Assembly: GCF_014200015.1 (NCBI RefSeq)
Contig: NZ_JACHOT010000002.1
Coordinates: 496,001-560,000 of the forward strand
DNA: 64,000 bases
Reading direction: 5' to 3'
Source: Aminobacter niigataensis
Lineage (GTDB): Bacteria; Pseudomonadota; Alphaproteobacteria; Rhizobiales; Rhizobiaceae
Numbering within the stretch: position 1 is the stretch's first letter; every line of letters starts with the position of its first letter. The translations under genes were made by a program, and so were the position numbers. Positions 19,992 through 28,634 of the stretch are shown piece by piece. The notes below the pieces were generated by a model. The model was not told where the DNA came from. It made no database searches and worked only from the letters and a program-made list of their open reading frames with translations.

Positions 19992-20230
19992 CAGTCGTCG
20001 TAAAGCTCTTCGCGTGTCCACCGCCCAGCATTGGCAGAAGTCTGCAGGCGCAGGCGACCCAACAGGATCTGCTTTGCGGCACGCGACGCTTGGCTGGGTT
20101 CAGTGGCAGGCACAAGGCGCGCGACGGGCCGACCGTGGCTGGTCACCAAAAAACTGTTGCCGTCGCGCGTTTCCCGTAGCAAGCGCGAAAACTCCCGGTT
20201 GGCATCAGCGGCCGAAATTGTTTCGTCCAT
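19991..20230 (-). CDS. Type II antitoxin, Phd/YefM-like
   Basis: A 79-residue protein beginning MDETISAADANREFSRLLRE, followed by a beta strand pair (GNSFLVTSHGRPVARLVPA), the usual N-terminal fold of Phd/YefM antitoxins. The C-terminal half is polar and ends in an acidic TREELYDD tail that would contact the toxin. These antitoxins also bind their own promoter, which should lie in 20231-20300. It immediately precedes and overlaps the PIN toxin gene. Confidence 0.82.
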   Translation of the reverse strand: MDETISAADANREFSRLLRETRDGNSFLVTSHGRPVARLVPATEPSQASRAAKQILLGRLRLQTSANAGRWTREELYDD

Positions 20231-20343
20231 TCGATTTCACCAGAATGTAGTTATTTACACTACTATATGGCAATCATTCCTGGCCTTCAAGAGAGGCCGC
20301 CGCCACGCAGCCGTCTCGCCGAACAAGCAAGCCGGTCCAAACG

Positions 20344-20368
20344 TAAAACGGGCGCCCATTGGGCGCCC
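20344..20368 (-). terminator. Terminator of mmsA
   Basis: CGGGCGCCCA and its complement around a 2-base centre (20348-20368) are followed on the minus strand by TTTT. It sits 28 bases beyond the mmsA stop codon. Confidence 0.8.
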
Positions 20369-20395
20369 GCTTCATATTCAGTCTCGACAACGAGA

Positions 20396-21892
20396 TCAGT
20401 TCATCGTCGGGATGACGAACTCCGCACCGTCCTTGACACCCGACGGCCAGCGCGACGTCACCGTCTTGGTCTTGGTGTAGAAGCGGAAGGCATCGGTGCC
20501 ATGCTGGTTCAGGTCGCCGAAGGAAGACGCCTTCCAGCCGCCGAAGGTGTAGTAGGCAATCGGCACCGGGATCGGCACGTTGATACCGACCATGCCGACC
20601 TGGACGCGGGATGCGAAATCGCGCGCTGCGTCGCCGTCACGGGTGAAGATGGCAACGCCGTTGCCCATCTCGTGGTCGTTGGCGAGCTTGATCGCGTTCT
20701 CATAGGAGGGCGCGCGGACGACCGATAGCACCGGGCCGAAGATCTCTTCCTTGTAGATGCGCATGTCCGATGTGACATGGTCGAACAGGCAGCCGCCCAT
20801 GTAGAAGCCGTTCTCGTAGCCCTGCATCTTGAAGCCGCGGCCGTCGACGACCAGCTTGGCGCCTTCGTTGACGCCGATGTCGACGTAACCCTTGATGCGC
20901 TCGAGCGCCTCGCGCGTCACCACCGGACCGAAATCGGCCGAGGAGTCGGTCGAAGGCCCGACCTTCAGGCTTTCGACGCGCGGGACGAGCTTTTCCATCA
21001 GCCGCTCGGCCGTGTCGTGACCGACGGGCACGGCCACCGAGATCGCCATGCAGCGCTCGCCGGCCGAGCCGTAGCCGGCGCCGATCAGCGCGTCGACGGT
21101 CTGGTCCATGTCCGCGTCGGGCATGATGATCATGTGGTTCTTGGCACCGCCGAAGCACTGCACGCGCTTGCCGTTGGCGCAACCGCGGCTGTAGATGTAC
21201 TGCGCGATCGGCGTCGAGCCGACGAAGCCGACAGCCTTGACATCGGGATCGTCGAGGATCGCATCGACAACCGTCTTGTCGCCGTTGACGACGTTGAGAA
21301 TGCCGGCGGGAAGGCCCGCTTCGAGGAACAGTTCGGCGATGCGCATCGGCACGCCCGGATCGCGCTCGGAAGGCTTCAGGATGAAGGCGTTGCCGCAGGC
21401 AATTGCCGGGGCGATCTTCCACAACGGGATCATTGCGGGGAAGTTGAACGGGGTGATGCCGGCGACGACGCCGAGCGCCTGGCGCATCGAGTAGACGTCG
21501 ATGCCGGGGCCCGCGCCATCGGTGAACTCGCCCTTCATCATGTGCGGGGCGCCGATGCAGACTTCGACCACTTCAAGGCCGCGCTGGATGTCGCCCTTGG
21601 CGTCGGCAATGGTCTTGCCATGCTCGCGAGCGAGCAGTTCGGCCAGCGAGTCGTATTCCTTGTTGACCAGTTCGAGGAAGCGCATCAGCACGCGCACGCG
21701 GCGCTGCGGATTGGTCGCAGCCCATGCCGGCTGCGCTGCCTTGGCGTTTTCGACAGCGGCGCGCAGTTCCTGCGCCGAGGCAAGTGCCACGGTGGCGCGC
21801 ACCGAGCCGTCCATCGGCTGCAGCACGTCCTGCTTGCGTCCGCTGGTGCCGGCAACATGCTTGCCGCCGATGAAATGACCGTAGTCGACCAT
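20396..21892 (-). CDS. mmsA: CoA-acylating methylmalonate-semialdehyde dehydrogenase
   Basis: A 498-residue aldehyde dehydrogenase. FGGAKNHMIIMPDADMDQ and GAGYGSAGERCMAIS (with the catalytic cysteine) are characteristic of MmsA, which converts methylmalonate semialdehyde or malonate semialdehyde with CoA and NAD to propionyl- or acetyl-CoA. It acts in valine, beta-alanine or myo-inositol breakdown. The ATG at 21892 has GGGAGAG upstream; the longer frame lacks support. It is divergent from a LysR-family gene that is a candidate regulator, and is transcribed alone. It should not be confused with the ketoglutarate-semialdehyde dehydrogenase expected for the hydroxyproline pathway. Confidence 0.94.
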   Translation of the reverse strand: MVDYGHFIGGKHVAGTSGRKQDVLQPMDGSVRATVALASAQELRAAVENAKAAQPAWAATNPQRRVRVLMRFLELVNKEYDSLAELLAREHGKTIADAKGDIQRGLEVVEVCIGAPHMMKGEFTDGAGPGIDVYSMRQALGVVAGITPFNFPAMIPLWKIAPAIACGNAFILKPSERDPGVPMRIAELFLEAGLPAGILNVVNGDKTVVDAILDDPDVKAVGFVGSTPIAQYIYSRGCANGKRVQCFGGAKNHMIIMPDADMDQTVDALIGAGYGSAGERCMAISVAVPVGHDTAERLMEKLVPRVESLKVGPSTDSSADFGPVVTREALERIKGYVDIGVNEGAKLVVDGRGFKMQGYENGFYMGGCLFDHVTSDMRIYKEEIFGPVLSVVRAPSYENAIKLANDHEMGNGVAIFTRDGDAARDFASRVQVGMVGINVPIPVPIAYYTFGGWKASSFGDLNQHGTDAFRFYTKTKTVTSRWPSGVKDGAEFVIPTMN

Positions 21893-22072
21893 TGCTTCTC
21901 TCCCAATTCCTTGATGATGGCCCATTGTCCCGCTTAACACGCGCCTTTGCAACGCGAGGGCGAACGCAACCGTTGTGCATGGAATAAAGTACGCAGGGAG
22001 CTTGAATGCGATTTCACGCATAGTAGGGTGAACGGACTGCAGCCTTCCTCGCCTTCACCATGGGAACCGCCG

Positions 22073-22954
22073 ATGAACTGGGACGACGTACGCATCTTCC
22101 TCGCTGTCGCCCGCTCCGGCCAGATCCTGGGTGCTGCGCGCCGCCTGGAGCTCAACCACGCAACGGTTTCGCGTCGCGTGGCCGCACTCGAGGAGGCGTT
22201 GAAGACAAAGCTGTTCCGGCGGCTGACCACCGGCAGCGAACTGACGCCGGCGGGCGAACGCTTCCTCGAAGTCGCCGAGCGCATGGAAGCCGACATGCTG
22301 ACCGCCCGCGCCGAGATCTCGGGCGAAGGCGACGAGGTGTCGGGCACCGTGCGCATCGGCGCTCCCGACGGCTTTGGCGTCGCCTTCCTGGCGCAGCGCC
22401 TGGGCGCGCTGACGGCCCAGCACGCCGACCTCCGCATCCAACTCGTCCCCGTGCCTAGGACCTTTTCGCTGTCGCGGCGCGAGGCCGACATCGCCATCAC
22501 CACAGAGCGGCCCAGCGAAGGCAGGCTGGTGGCAGCCAAACTCGTCGACTATTCGCTCGGCCTGTTTGCCTCGCGCGCCTATGTCGAAGAACACGGCCTG
22601 CCCACCTCGCGCGAAGAGCTTTCAGCCCACCGCCTGATCGGCTACGTGCCGGACCTCGTGGTCAGCCCGTCGCTCAACTATGCCGCCGAGTTCAGCCCCT
22701 CCTGGGAGTCCGCCTTTTCGATTTCGTCCGCGCTCGGACAGGTCGAGGCCGTGCGCTCGGGCGCCGGCATCGGCATCCTGCACACCTTCATTGCCCGCAC
22801 GATTGCCGAGATCGTACCGGTGACGGCCATCGCACCCATCCGCCGCGCCTACTGGCTGGTCTACCACGAGTCCGTGCGGCCGCTGCGCCGCATCCAGACG
22901 GTGGCGGGCTTCATCACCAAGGCGGTGGAGCGCGAACGGGCCCTTTTCATCTAG
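22073..22954 (+). CDS. LysR family transcriptional regulator
   Basis: A 293-residue protein. The N-terminal helix-turn-helix (DDVRIFLAVARSGQILGAARRL, then ATVSRRVAALEEAL) is typical of LysR proteins, followed by a periplasmic-binding-protein-like effector domain (GTVRIGAPDGFG onward). It is divergent from mmsA with about 180 bases between the starts, the arrangement usually seen when a LysR protein controls the adjacent gene. The start at 22073 matches the family's N-terminus; 42 further upstream codons lie in the intergenic region. Confidence 0.9.
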   Translation: MNWDDVRIFLAVARSGQILGAARRLELNHATVSRRVAALEEALKTKLFRRLTTGSELTPAGERFLEVAERMEADMLTARAEISGEGDEVSGTVRIGAPDGFGVAFLAQRLGALTAQHADLRIQLVPVPRTFSLSRREADIAITTERPSEGRLVAAKLVDYSLGLFASRAYVEEHGLPTSREELSAHRLIGYVPDLVVSPSLNYAAEFSPSWESAFSISSALGQVEAVRSGAGIGILHTFIARTIAEIVPVTAIAPIRRAYWLVYHESVRPLRRIQTVAGFITKAVERERALFI

Positions 22955-23039
22955 TCCCTTCCGACAATCTCGCACATCCGCTAACACTACAGCGCCGCGT
23001 CCAATTGAACGCGCAAAGGACGCTGTGGCATTTTGAAAT

Positions 23040-23088
23040 GTGCATGATCCTTTCCGAAAATCAGTTCCGATTTTCGTGGGTCATGCAC
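23040..23088. repeat. RIME-like palindromic repeat
   Basis: Outer arms GTGCATGA (23040-23047) and TCATGCAC (23081-23088) and inner arms CGAAAATC (23055-23062) and GATTTTCG (23069-23076) form a long imperfect hairpin. The CATGA...CGAAAA...TTTTCG...TCATG pattern resembles the small palindromic repeats scattered between genes in rhizobial genomes. Only one copy was noticed here. Confidence 0.6.
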
Positions 23089-23111
23089 GCATTCCATGCG
23101 AGGAACCCGAT

Positions 23112-23741
23112 TTGCTGCCCCGCCCCTACGCAGAATTGCTGCGCAAGGCCCGGCGCGCCACACGACGCGCCGACGAGGCTGAGGACCTGCTTCAAACGGT
23201 CCTTGTCGCGGCGCTCGAAGCGGGGCGCACCGACCTGTCGAAGATCGAGAACCGACGCTGGCTGGAAGGCGCGCTGCGGCGCCGCGCTGCCTTCGATGCG
23301 CGTTCGACCGTGCGGCGCCGAAAGCGCGAGGCGCCGTTTGCTGCCGGCAGTTGCGAACCGACCAGTCCCGAAACCGTGCCTGTGCGTTTCGTGGCAACCT
23401 TGCCGCCCAGCCTGCGCACGACGACGCTGCTGGCCCTGACCGGTCACACGCGGCAGGAAATCGCCTGGCTGCAGCGCCTTGCCGACCCGGCACTTCGCCA
23501 GCGCATCGCCGAAATCCGGCGGCGCTGGCTGGCCTTTGGTGGCGATCCCATTGCGGAAATCCCCGGCCTGACCGGGGCGCTCGCCTTCGGAAGCATCCGG
23601 CGCTCCTTGCTGGCGATAACGAAGCAACCAGGCACCCTGCTCGCAAGCCACGACCCCGACGGGCATCTTTTTGTGATCGGCACCTCACAAAACCCTATGC
23701 CGCGGCAACTCAACAGACGTGCAACCGAAATCACGGAGTGA
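23112..23741 (+). CDS. Putative sigma-70-like (ECF-type) protein
   Basis: A 209-residue protein rich in Arg and Ala. Its N-terminus (PYAELLRKARRATRRADEAE, then DLLQTVLVAALEAGR) resembles sigma region 2, and LPPSLRTTTLLALTGHTRQE followed by IAWLQ resembles region 4. The match is partial and other Arg-rich functions are possible. The TTG start at 23112 has a GAGGAA site; a GTG at 23040 would put the start inside the palindromic repeat and is disfavoured. The stop is 5 bases before a VOC-family gene with which it probably forms an operon. Confidence 0.5.
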   Translation: MLPRPYAELLRKARRATRRADEAEDLLQTVLVAALEAGRTDLSKIENRRWLEGALRRRAAFDARSTVRRRKREAPFAAGSCEPTSPETVPVRFVATLPPSLRTTTLLALTGHTRQEIAWLQRLADPALRQRIAEIRRRWLAFGGDPIAEIPGLTGALAFGSIRRSLLAITKQPGTLLASHDPDGHLFVIGTSQNPMPRQLNRRATEITE

Positions 23742-23746
23742 TCAAA

Positions 23747-24148
23747 ATGTTCGGCAAACGCAAACTCGGCAACATCTGCTACTACGTCTCGGATATCGAC
23801 AGGACCGAGGCCTTCTACCGCGACGTCATGGGGCTGGATGTCCAGCGCATGGAGGGCGACGGAGAGGGCGAGGGCGACTGGCTCATCGCAAGCACCGTCA
23901 ACGGCATCGACCTCATCTTCTTCAAGATGGAATCGCACCCGGGCAACTCCCCCATCATCGTCTTCGAAATCGCCGACGGCGGCATCGACGACATCGTCTC
24001 GTCGCTGGCCGGCAAGGGCGTGACCATCGTCACCCCGGTGAGTCATGCGCCGGGCGGCTGGTCGTCCGAATTCGCCGATCCTGACGGCCACGTCATCTCG
24101 ATGTACCAGACGACGGAAGTGCCGCGCTCGCTGAAGAAGGTCGCGTGA
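23747..24148 (+). CDS. VOC family protein (glyoxalase/dioxygenase fold)
   Basis: A 133-residue single-module VOC protein. It begins with the typical first motif NICYYVSDIDRTEAFYRDVMGL, and the second motif FADPDGHVISMYQ lies near the C-terminus. VOC proteins bind a metal and act as lyases, dioxygenases or drug-binding proteins; nothing here fixes the substrate. It follows the sigma-like gene by 5 bases with its own GGAG site. It runs tail to tail with dadA, with only 4 bases between the stop codons. Confidence 0.85.
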   Translation: MFGKRKLGNICYYVSDIDRTEAFYRDVMGLDVQRMEGDGEGEGDWLIASTVNGIDLIFFKMESHPGNSPIIVFEIADGGIDDIVSSLAGKGVTIVTPVSHAPGGWSSEFADPDGHVISMYQTTEVPRSLKKVA

Positions 24149-24152
24149 AAAC

Positions 24153-25409
24153 TCAGGCCCAATAGCGCTCGGGGCCGAGGCCCCTGACGTCGATCTCCGG
24201 CTCGCGACCGGAAATCATGTCGGCCAGGATTTTCCCCGAGCCGCAGGCCATCGTCCAGCCAAGCATGCCGTGGCCGGAATTGATATAGAGGTTCGTCAGC
24301 TTGGTCCGGCCGACAATGGGCGGCCCGTCAGGTGTCATCGGCCGCAAGCCGCACCAGAAATGCGCCTCGCGCAGATCGCCTGCGCCCGGAAACAGTTCGC
24401 GCAGCGACCGTTCGAGTGGGGCGCGACGCGATTCATACAAGGTCAGGTCGAAGCCCGACATCTCCACCGTGCCACCGATGCGGATGCGATCGCCGAGCCG
24501 GGTGATGGCGACCTTGTAGGTTTCGTCGATGACGGTTGAAACCGGAGCACTTTCCGCATCCGCGACCGGAACGGTCAATGAGTAGCCCTTGAGCGGATAG
24601 ATAGGCACACGCTGATGCAGCTTTCGCATGAAGCGTTCCGTATAACTGCCGGTGGCCAGCACCACAGCGTCGGCCCGAATGTGGCCGTCGGTGGAATCGA
24701 TCTGCCGGACCCGGCCATCCCTATGGTCCAGCGAGTGGACGCCATTGCCGAACCGGAAGACGACACCGCGTTGCGCGCAAAGCTCCGCAAGGCGCTCGGT
24801 GAACAGCCGGCAATCGCCGGTCTCGTCATCAGCCAGCCGCAGGCCGCCGGCTATCTTCTGATGCCCTCCGGCCAGGCCCGGTTCGGCCGCGATGCAGCCC
24901 GCCGCATCGAGAATTTCGTAAGGCACTTCAAACTTGTCGAGCACCGCGACATCGGAGGCAATGGCGTCGAGCTGTTGCTGGGTGCGAAACAGCTGCAACG
25001 TGCCTTGGCTACGCTCGTCGTAGGAGATGTCGGTACCTTCGCGCAACACCCGTAGCATGTCGCGGCTGTATTCGGCGAGCGGCATCATGATCGCCTTGTT
25101 GGCGGCATAGCGAGCCGCCGTGCAGTTGCGCAGCATCCTCGCCAGCCACAACCACATCTTGGGATCGAATTTCGGCCGGAAGGAGAATGGCCCGTCCTTC
25201 ATGGCGAGCCATTTGAGCGCCTTGAGCGGCACGCCGGGGGCAGCCAAAGGAGAGGCGTAGCCGGACGAAATCTCGCCCGAATTTGCAAAGCTGGTCTCCT
25301 GCGCCGGCGCCTTCTGTCGATCGCAGACGACCACCTCATGCCCCGCCTCGGCAAGATAATAGGCAGTCGTCACCCCTATGACGCCGCCGCCGACGACTAT
25401 CACCTTCAT
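24153..25409 (-). CDS. dadA: D-amino-acid dehydrogenase
   Basis: A 418-residue flavoprotein of DadA length. MKVIVVGGGVIGVTTAYYLA is the FAD-binding N-terminus, followed by the DadA hallmark ETSFANSGEISSGYASPLAAPG. The C-terminal GLRPMTPDGPPIVG and INSGHGMLGWTMACGSG are also typical. It oxidises D-amino acids such as D-alanine to keto acids, passing electrons to the respiratory chain at the inner membrane. The ATG at 25409 lies on the start of the FAD fold and has a G-rich site upstream. No alanine racemase gene (dadX) is next to it, unlike in E. coli. Confidence 0.9.
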   Translation of the reverse strand: MKVIVVGGGVIGVTTAYYLAEAGHEVVVCDRQKAPAQETSFANSGEISSGYASPLAAPGVPLKALKWLAMKDGPFSFRPKFDPKMWLWLARMLRNCTAARYAANKAIMMPLAEYSRDMLRVLREGTDISYDERSQGTLQLFRTQQQLDAIASDVAVLDKFEVPYEILDAAGCIAAEPGLAGGHQKIAGGLRLADDETGDCRLFTERLAELCAQRGVVFRFGNGVHSLDHRDGRVRQIDSTDGHIRADAVVLATGSYTERFMRKLHQRVPIYPLKGYSLTVPVADAESAPVSTVIDETYKVAITRLGDRIRIGGTVEMSGFDLTLYESRRAPLERSLRELFPGAGDLREAHFWCGLRPMTPDGPPIVGRTKLTNLYINSGHGMLGWTMACGSGKILADMISGREPEIDVRGLGPERYWA

Positions 25410-25428
25410 TGCGCCCCCAGGTGCTTGT

Positions 25429-25454
25429 CCCTCCGATATCAGATTTTCGGAGGG
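25429..25454. promoter_or_regulatory. Inverted repeat upstream of dadA
   Basis: CCCTCCGA (25429-25436) and TCGGAGGG (25447-25454) form an 8-bp perfect inverted repeat 20 bases upstream of the dadA start. It could be an operator or a leader hairpin. A second hairpin, CTGCGC/GCGCAG, lies at 25480-25495. No regulator gene adjoins. Confidence 0.4.
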
Positions 25455-25529
25455 GACCATGCACAAACACAAGATCCTACTGCGCTGTTGCGCAGCTTGG
25501 GGATGCGCAATGCGGTAGGGGGCGCCTCC

Positions 25530-26072
25530 TCAAGCCGCCGAAGGGCCTGGATCATCGCCATTGCTGGAGCTGTGCCGGATTTTTTTCTGCGCGCCAAGTG
25601 TTTGTGGCGCATCGGCGCTGAACACCAGCACCGGGAAGCGACGGATGGATGTTTCGGGGTCGACTTCCGGCGCCGTGATTGCCGGGCGGGCCGCTTCCGG
25701 CTGATAATGGATCTCGTCGACCCGGATGGTCTCGGTCGCGCCGCGGCCGCAATCGACCGAAATCGACTGGCCCTTGCGCAAGCCAAGCAGGGCCAGGCCG
25801 CGCGGCACGGTGATCGGAATGATCTGGCCGACCATGCCATCCATCGGCCCATGCGCAACGATGCGGGTGTGAGGCGCGCCACCGTCGACGCTGAAGGTGA
25901 CTCGGCTGTTCAGCGTCACCACGTCGGCGTCCGCTTCGTTGGAGAACACCACCTGCGCCGAAGCGAGCTTGCGACGCAGGAGCGCAACGAGCGGGCCACC
26001 CGACCAGGCCAGGCGGTCGAGCATCGTTTTCACGATGGCGAAGTCCTTGGTCGTCAACTGACATTCGGTCAT
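25530..26072 (-). CDS. Rnk-like GreA/GreB-family elongation factor protein
   Basis: A 180-residue protein. It begins MTECQLTTKDFAIVKTMLDR, followed by a short helical N-terminal domain and a GreA/GreB-type C-terminal domain (VTLNSRVTFSVDGG; HGPMDGMVGQIIPITVPRGLA; LLGLRKGQSISV). Rnk-type proteins bind RNA polymerase through this domain but lack the long antipausing coiled coil of GreA. It differs from its neighbour in having a roughly 40-residue polar C-terminal extension. The ATG at 26072 has GGAGA six bases upstream; the longer open frame is antisense-like and rejected. It lies 68 bases after a paralogue. Confidence 0.8.
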   Translation of the reverse strand: MTECQLTTKDFAIVKTMLDRLAWSGGPLVALLRRKLASAQVVFSNEADADVVTLNSRVTFSVDGGAPHTRIVAHGPMDGMVGQIIPITVPRGLALLGLRKGQSISVDCGRGATETIRVDEIHYQPEAARPAITAPEVDPETSIRRFPVLVFSADAPQTLGAQKKIRHSSSNGDDPGPSAA

Positions 26073-26140
26073 GGCGTGTCTCCGCAAGTGCTGCCATCGG
26101 CCCTGCACTCGCACAGTTCGAAACTGGGTTGGACGGGCGG

Positions 26141-26569
26141 TCAGTTGACGCCTTCGACTGGTGCTTCCACCGAAACGATCTCGATCTCGAGGCGGCGGCC
26201 GGCCCTGGAGGTCCAGGCAACCGACTGACCCTCGCGCAGGCCGATCAATGCGGCACCGACCGGGGTCAGGATGGACACTTTGCCCTCGGCGATATCGGCC
26301 TTGCCAGGATAGACCAGCGTGACTGTCTTGACCTCGCCGTCGCCACTGCGGAACGTCACCTTCGAGCCCATGCGGATGACATTGGCCGGGATGCGGCTGA
26401 GCGGCTTGATCTTGGCCCGATCCATTTCCGAGAGCAGTTCCTCGGCAATTTCGGGCAGCCGGTCGAGGCTGGATTCGGCAAGCCCGGTCAGCTTGGCGTG
26501 GTCGCTTTCGCTCAGCACGATCTCGTGCTCGCGACGCTGCTTGATGTTCTGGCGCAATGGAAGCCTCAT
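26141..26569 (-). CDS. rnk: Nucleoside diphosphate kinase regulator, Rnk family
   Basis: A 142-residue protein with a helical N-terminal part (LSESDHAKLTGLAESSLDRL and EIAEELLSEMDRAKI) and a GreA/GreB C-terminal domain (IRMGSKVTFRSGDGE, VSILTPVGAALIGLREGQSV). This is the standard length and layout of Rnk, an RNA-polymerase-binding protein related to Gre factors. It is followed by a diverged paralogue, making a tandem pair that is probably cotranscribed. The gene symbol is family-level only. Confidence 0.82.
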   Translation of the reverse strand: MRLPLRQNIKQRREHEIVLSESDHAKLTGLAESSLDRLPEIAEELLSEMDRAKIKPLSRIPANVIRMGSKVTFRSGDGEVKTVTLVYPGKADIAEGKVSILTPVGAALIGLREGQSVAWTSRAGRRLEIEIVSVEAPVEGVN

Positions 26570-26855
26570 GGATACTCACCCGGCCAGCGCTTCGATACGA
26601 GCGCGCGCAACCGGTCGTCCGCGGAACGGACTACCTAAATGTTCAAGCCGAACCGCAAAGCGGTTCGTTGCTCATGATTTTATGCGTTGAAGAATGTGCC
26701 CCAAGGGCTCGGAAGTCGCATGGCGACCGAGCCGGGGCTAGGATCCCGCGATGGGGCAGACCCGAAACAGGGCAAAACTGCCGATATGAGCGATGGTGCA
26801 CATGCGTGAAGGGTCGCTGACCCGGCACGGCTTGTCAAGGGCAGCGGCCGCGGGC

Positions 26856-27374
26856 CTATGCCACGAGGTGCCTGAACGCCGCCACGACCTCGTCATAGAC
26901 CCTGCGCTTGAACGGCACGATCAGCTCCGGCAACTCGACCATCGGCTTCCATGCCCAGCGGTCGAACTCGGCAGAATGCCCTCCCGGAGGTGGGTCGATG
27001 GCGATCTCGTTCTCATTGCCCTCGAAGCGGAAGGCGAACCATTTTTGCGTCTGGCCACGATATTTGCCCTTGAACGCAACGCCCAGGAGATGCGGCGGCA
27101 GGTCGTAGTTGATCCACTCAGGAGCCTCGGCGAGCAGCGTGACGCTGCGCATGCCGGTTTCCTCGTAGAGCTCGCGCGTGGCTGCCGGATAGGGCTCCTC
27201 GCCCTTGTCGATACCGCCCTGCGGCATCTGCCAGAGCTGGTTGGTATCGGACAGTTCGCTGTCGGGCTCGGCAATGCGGCGTCCTGCCCAGACCAGGCCC
27301 TTCGCATTCAGCACCATGATGCCGACGCACGGACGGTAAGGCAGATCCTCCGGAGCGATCTTGTTCTTCGACAT
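26856..27374 (-). CDS. rppH: RNA pyrophosphohydrolase
   Basis: A 172-residue Nudix hydrolase. The Nudix box is intact ([20 protein letters not shown] then TGM), with the Glu residues that bind magnesium. RppH removes pyrophosphate from the 5' end of mRNA and so starts RNase E-dependent decay. The early [18 protein letters not shown] and the [10 protein letters not shown] segment are typical of RppH rather than other Nudix enzymes. It lies 6 bases after the polysaccharide deacetylase gene and ends the block that begins with rsfS. Confidence 0.95.
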   Translation of the reverse strand: MSKNKIAPEDLPYRPCVGIMVLNAKGLVWAGRRIAEPDSELSDTNQLWQMPQGGIDKGEEPYPAATRELYEETGMRSVTLLAEAPEWINYDLPPHLLGVAFKGKYRGQTQKWFAFRFEGNENEIAIDPPPGGHSAEFDRWAWKPMVELPELIVPFKRRVYDEVVAAFRHLVA

Positions 27375-27380
27375 GCTTTC

Positions 27381-28532
27381 CTATCCTCGTTCCGGATCAC
27401 TCGCGACCGCCGAGATCGGCACGATCTCAATGCCGCGCTTGCGCGCCTCGCTAGCCCATGACGCCACCGCATCGACGGTGACGTCGAAAGCGTTGCCCGT
27501 GCCGATGGCAAAGCCCTTGGCGCGGGCCGTCCGCTCCAGTTCGTCGAGCTTGTTCAGGATCGCTCCGCGATCCTGAACGGCATCGATGACTGCGTCTCCT
27601 GCCGCGAACGGCACGCCGTTCTTCAGCGCCTGTTCCGGCGCCAGGCTGCGCGCCGACGAGCCGTCGTCGACATAGCCGATGCCGCGCTTGCCGAGTTCCG
27701 CCATCAGCAGGCCCATTGCTTCGGGGCTCGTCGAAAAACGCGCGCCCATATAGCTCATCACGGCGGTATAATTGGTCGTCCGCGACAGCGTCCAGCGCAG
27801 GTTCTTGAGGTTTTCGTCGGCGCTCGCGTCGACGGTCAGCGTATTGCGACCGGGATTGACGTTGGGAAAATCGAACGGCTCGAGCGGCACCTGCATGACG
27901 ATCTCGTGGCCCTCGCGCCGCGCCGTCTGCATCCAGCGTCCAAGGCTGTTGCCTTGCGGCGCAAACCCCAACGTCACCTCGGGCGGCAGCTTGCCGATCG
28001 CTTCTTGCGTTCCGGTCTGCGACAGGCCGAGCCCGCCGATGACGATCGCCACCCGTGCGCCGCGCGCGCCAGACCACGCCCCCGCATAGACGTCGAACGC
28101 CCGCCGGCCATCGGCCGCGCGGATTGGCAACGGCCCGGTCGCGCTGTCTTCGATCAGCGCCTTGTCGGGAAGGTGCGCCATCCGCGGGTTCTGCCCCACC
28201 GCCGACGGGTCGCGAATGACTATGGCGCCACCGCCTTCGGTTGGATTGACCTTGATGATCGCCGGACCGCCGTTGGAGGCCGGGTTCGATGGTTTCGCCG
28301 CCAACGCCTCGACCGGGACTGAAACCGCCTCCGGTTTGGCCACGGCAACAACCTCGGGCGCCCGAAACGGCTTGTCGCGCAGCGCGATAGCCGCCGAAGC
28401 CGCGACGACCGCCAACAGGCAAATCCCGGCGACAACCGGCCCCTTGCGCAGCCGGGGCGCACGCACACCTCCGGAACGACGCCCTGGCGTCTGTCCGAGC
28501 GGACGGTCGATTTCCTTGTCGTTCTTTACCAC
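27381..28532 (-). CDS. Divergent polysaccharide deacetylase family protein
   Basis: About 383 residues with one N-terminal membrane helix (VVAGICLLAVVAASAAIAL), a linker, and the divergent polysaccharide deacetylase domain (ARVAIVIGGLGLSQTGTQEA; ALPEVTLGFAPQG-like strand; VMQVPLEPFDFP; GYVDDGSSA). The domain should be periplasmic. In rhizobia it usually sits, as here, between ctpA and rppH, next to envC, which hints at a cell-envelope role; its enzymatic activity is not established to my knowledge. The GTG at 28532 (with AGGG upstream) was preferred over an ATG at 28592, which would add 20 residues without support. Confidence 0.85.
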   Translation of the reverse strand: MVKNDKEIDRPLGQTPGRRSGGVRAPRLRKGPVVAGICLLAVVAASAAIALRDKPFRAPEVVAVAKPEAVSVPVEALAAKPSNPASNGGPAIIKVNPTEGGGAIVIRDPSAVGQNPRMAHLPDKALIEDSATGPLPIRAADGRRAFDVYAGAWSGARGARVAIVIGGLGLSQTGTQEAIGKLPPEVTLGFAPQGNSLGRWMQTARREGHEIVMQVPLEPFDFPNVNPGRNTLTVDASADENLKNLRWTLSRTTNYTAVMSYMGARFSTSPEAMGLLMAELGKRGIGYVDDGSSARSLAPEQALKNGVPFAAGDAVIDAVQDRGAILNKLDELERTARAKGFAIGTGNAFDVTVDAVASWASEARKRGIEIVPISAVASDPERG

Positions 28533-28634
28533 GCCGTGCCCTGCGGCTAGCCCCCGAATCAAACTGCCGGAACCTTGCGGTCCCGGCAGCATCGCATTGC
28601 CCAGCTACGCAGGCCAGCTTTTCGCTGGCCATGC

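Noticed and set aside
26073-26579. N-terminal extension of the second Rnk-like gene through its neighbour
   Set aside because: The extension lies in a different frame over the first rnk gene; the ATG at 26072 has its own ribosome site and begins the real fold.
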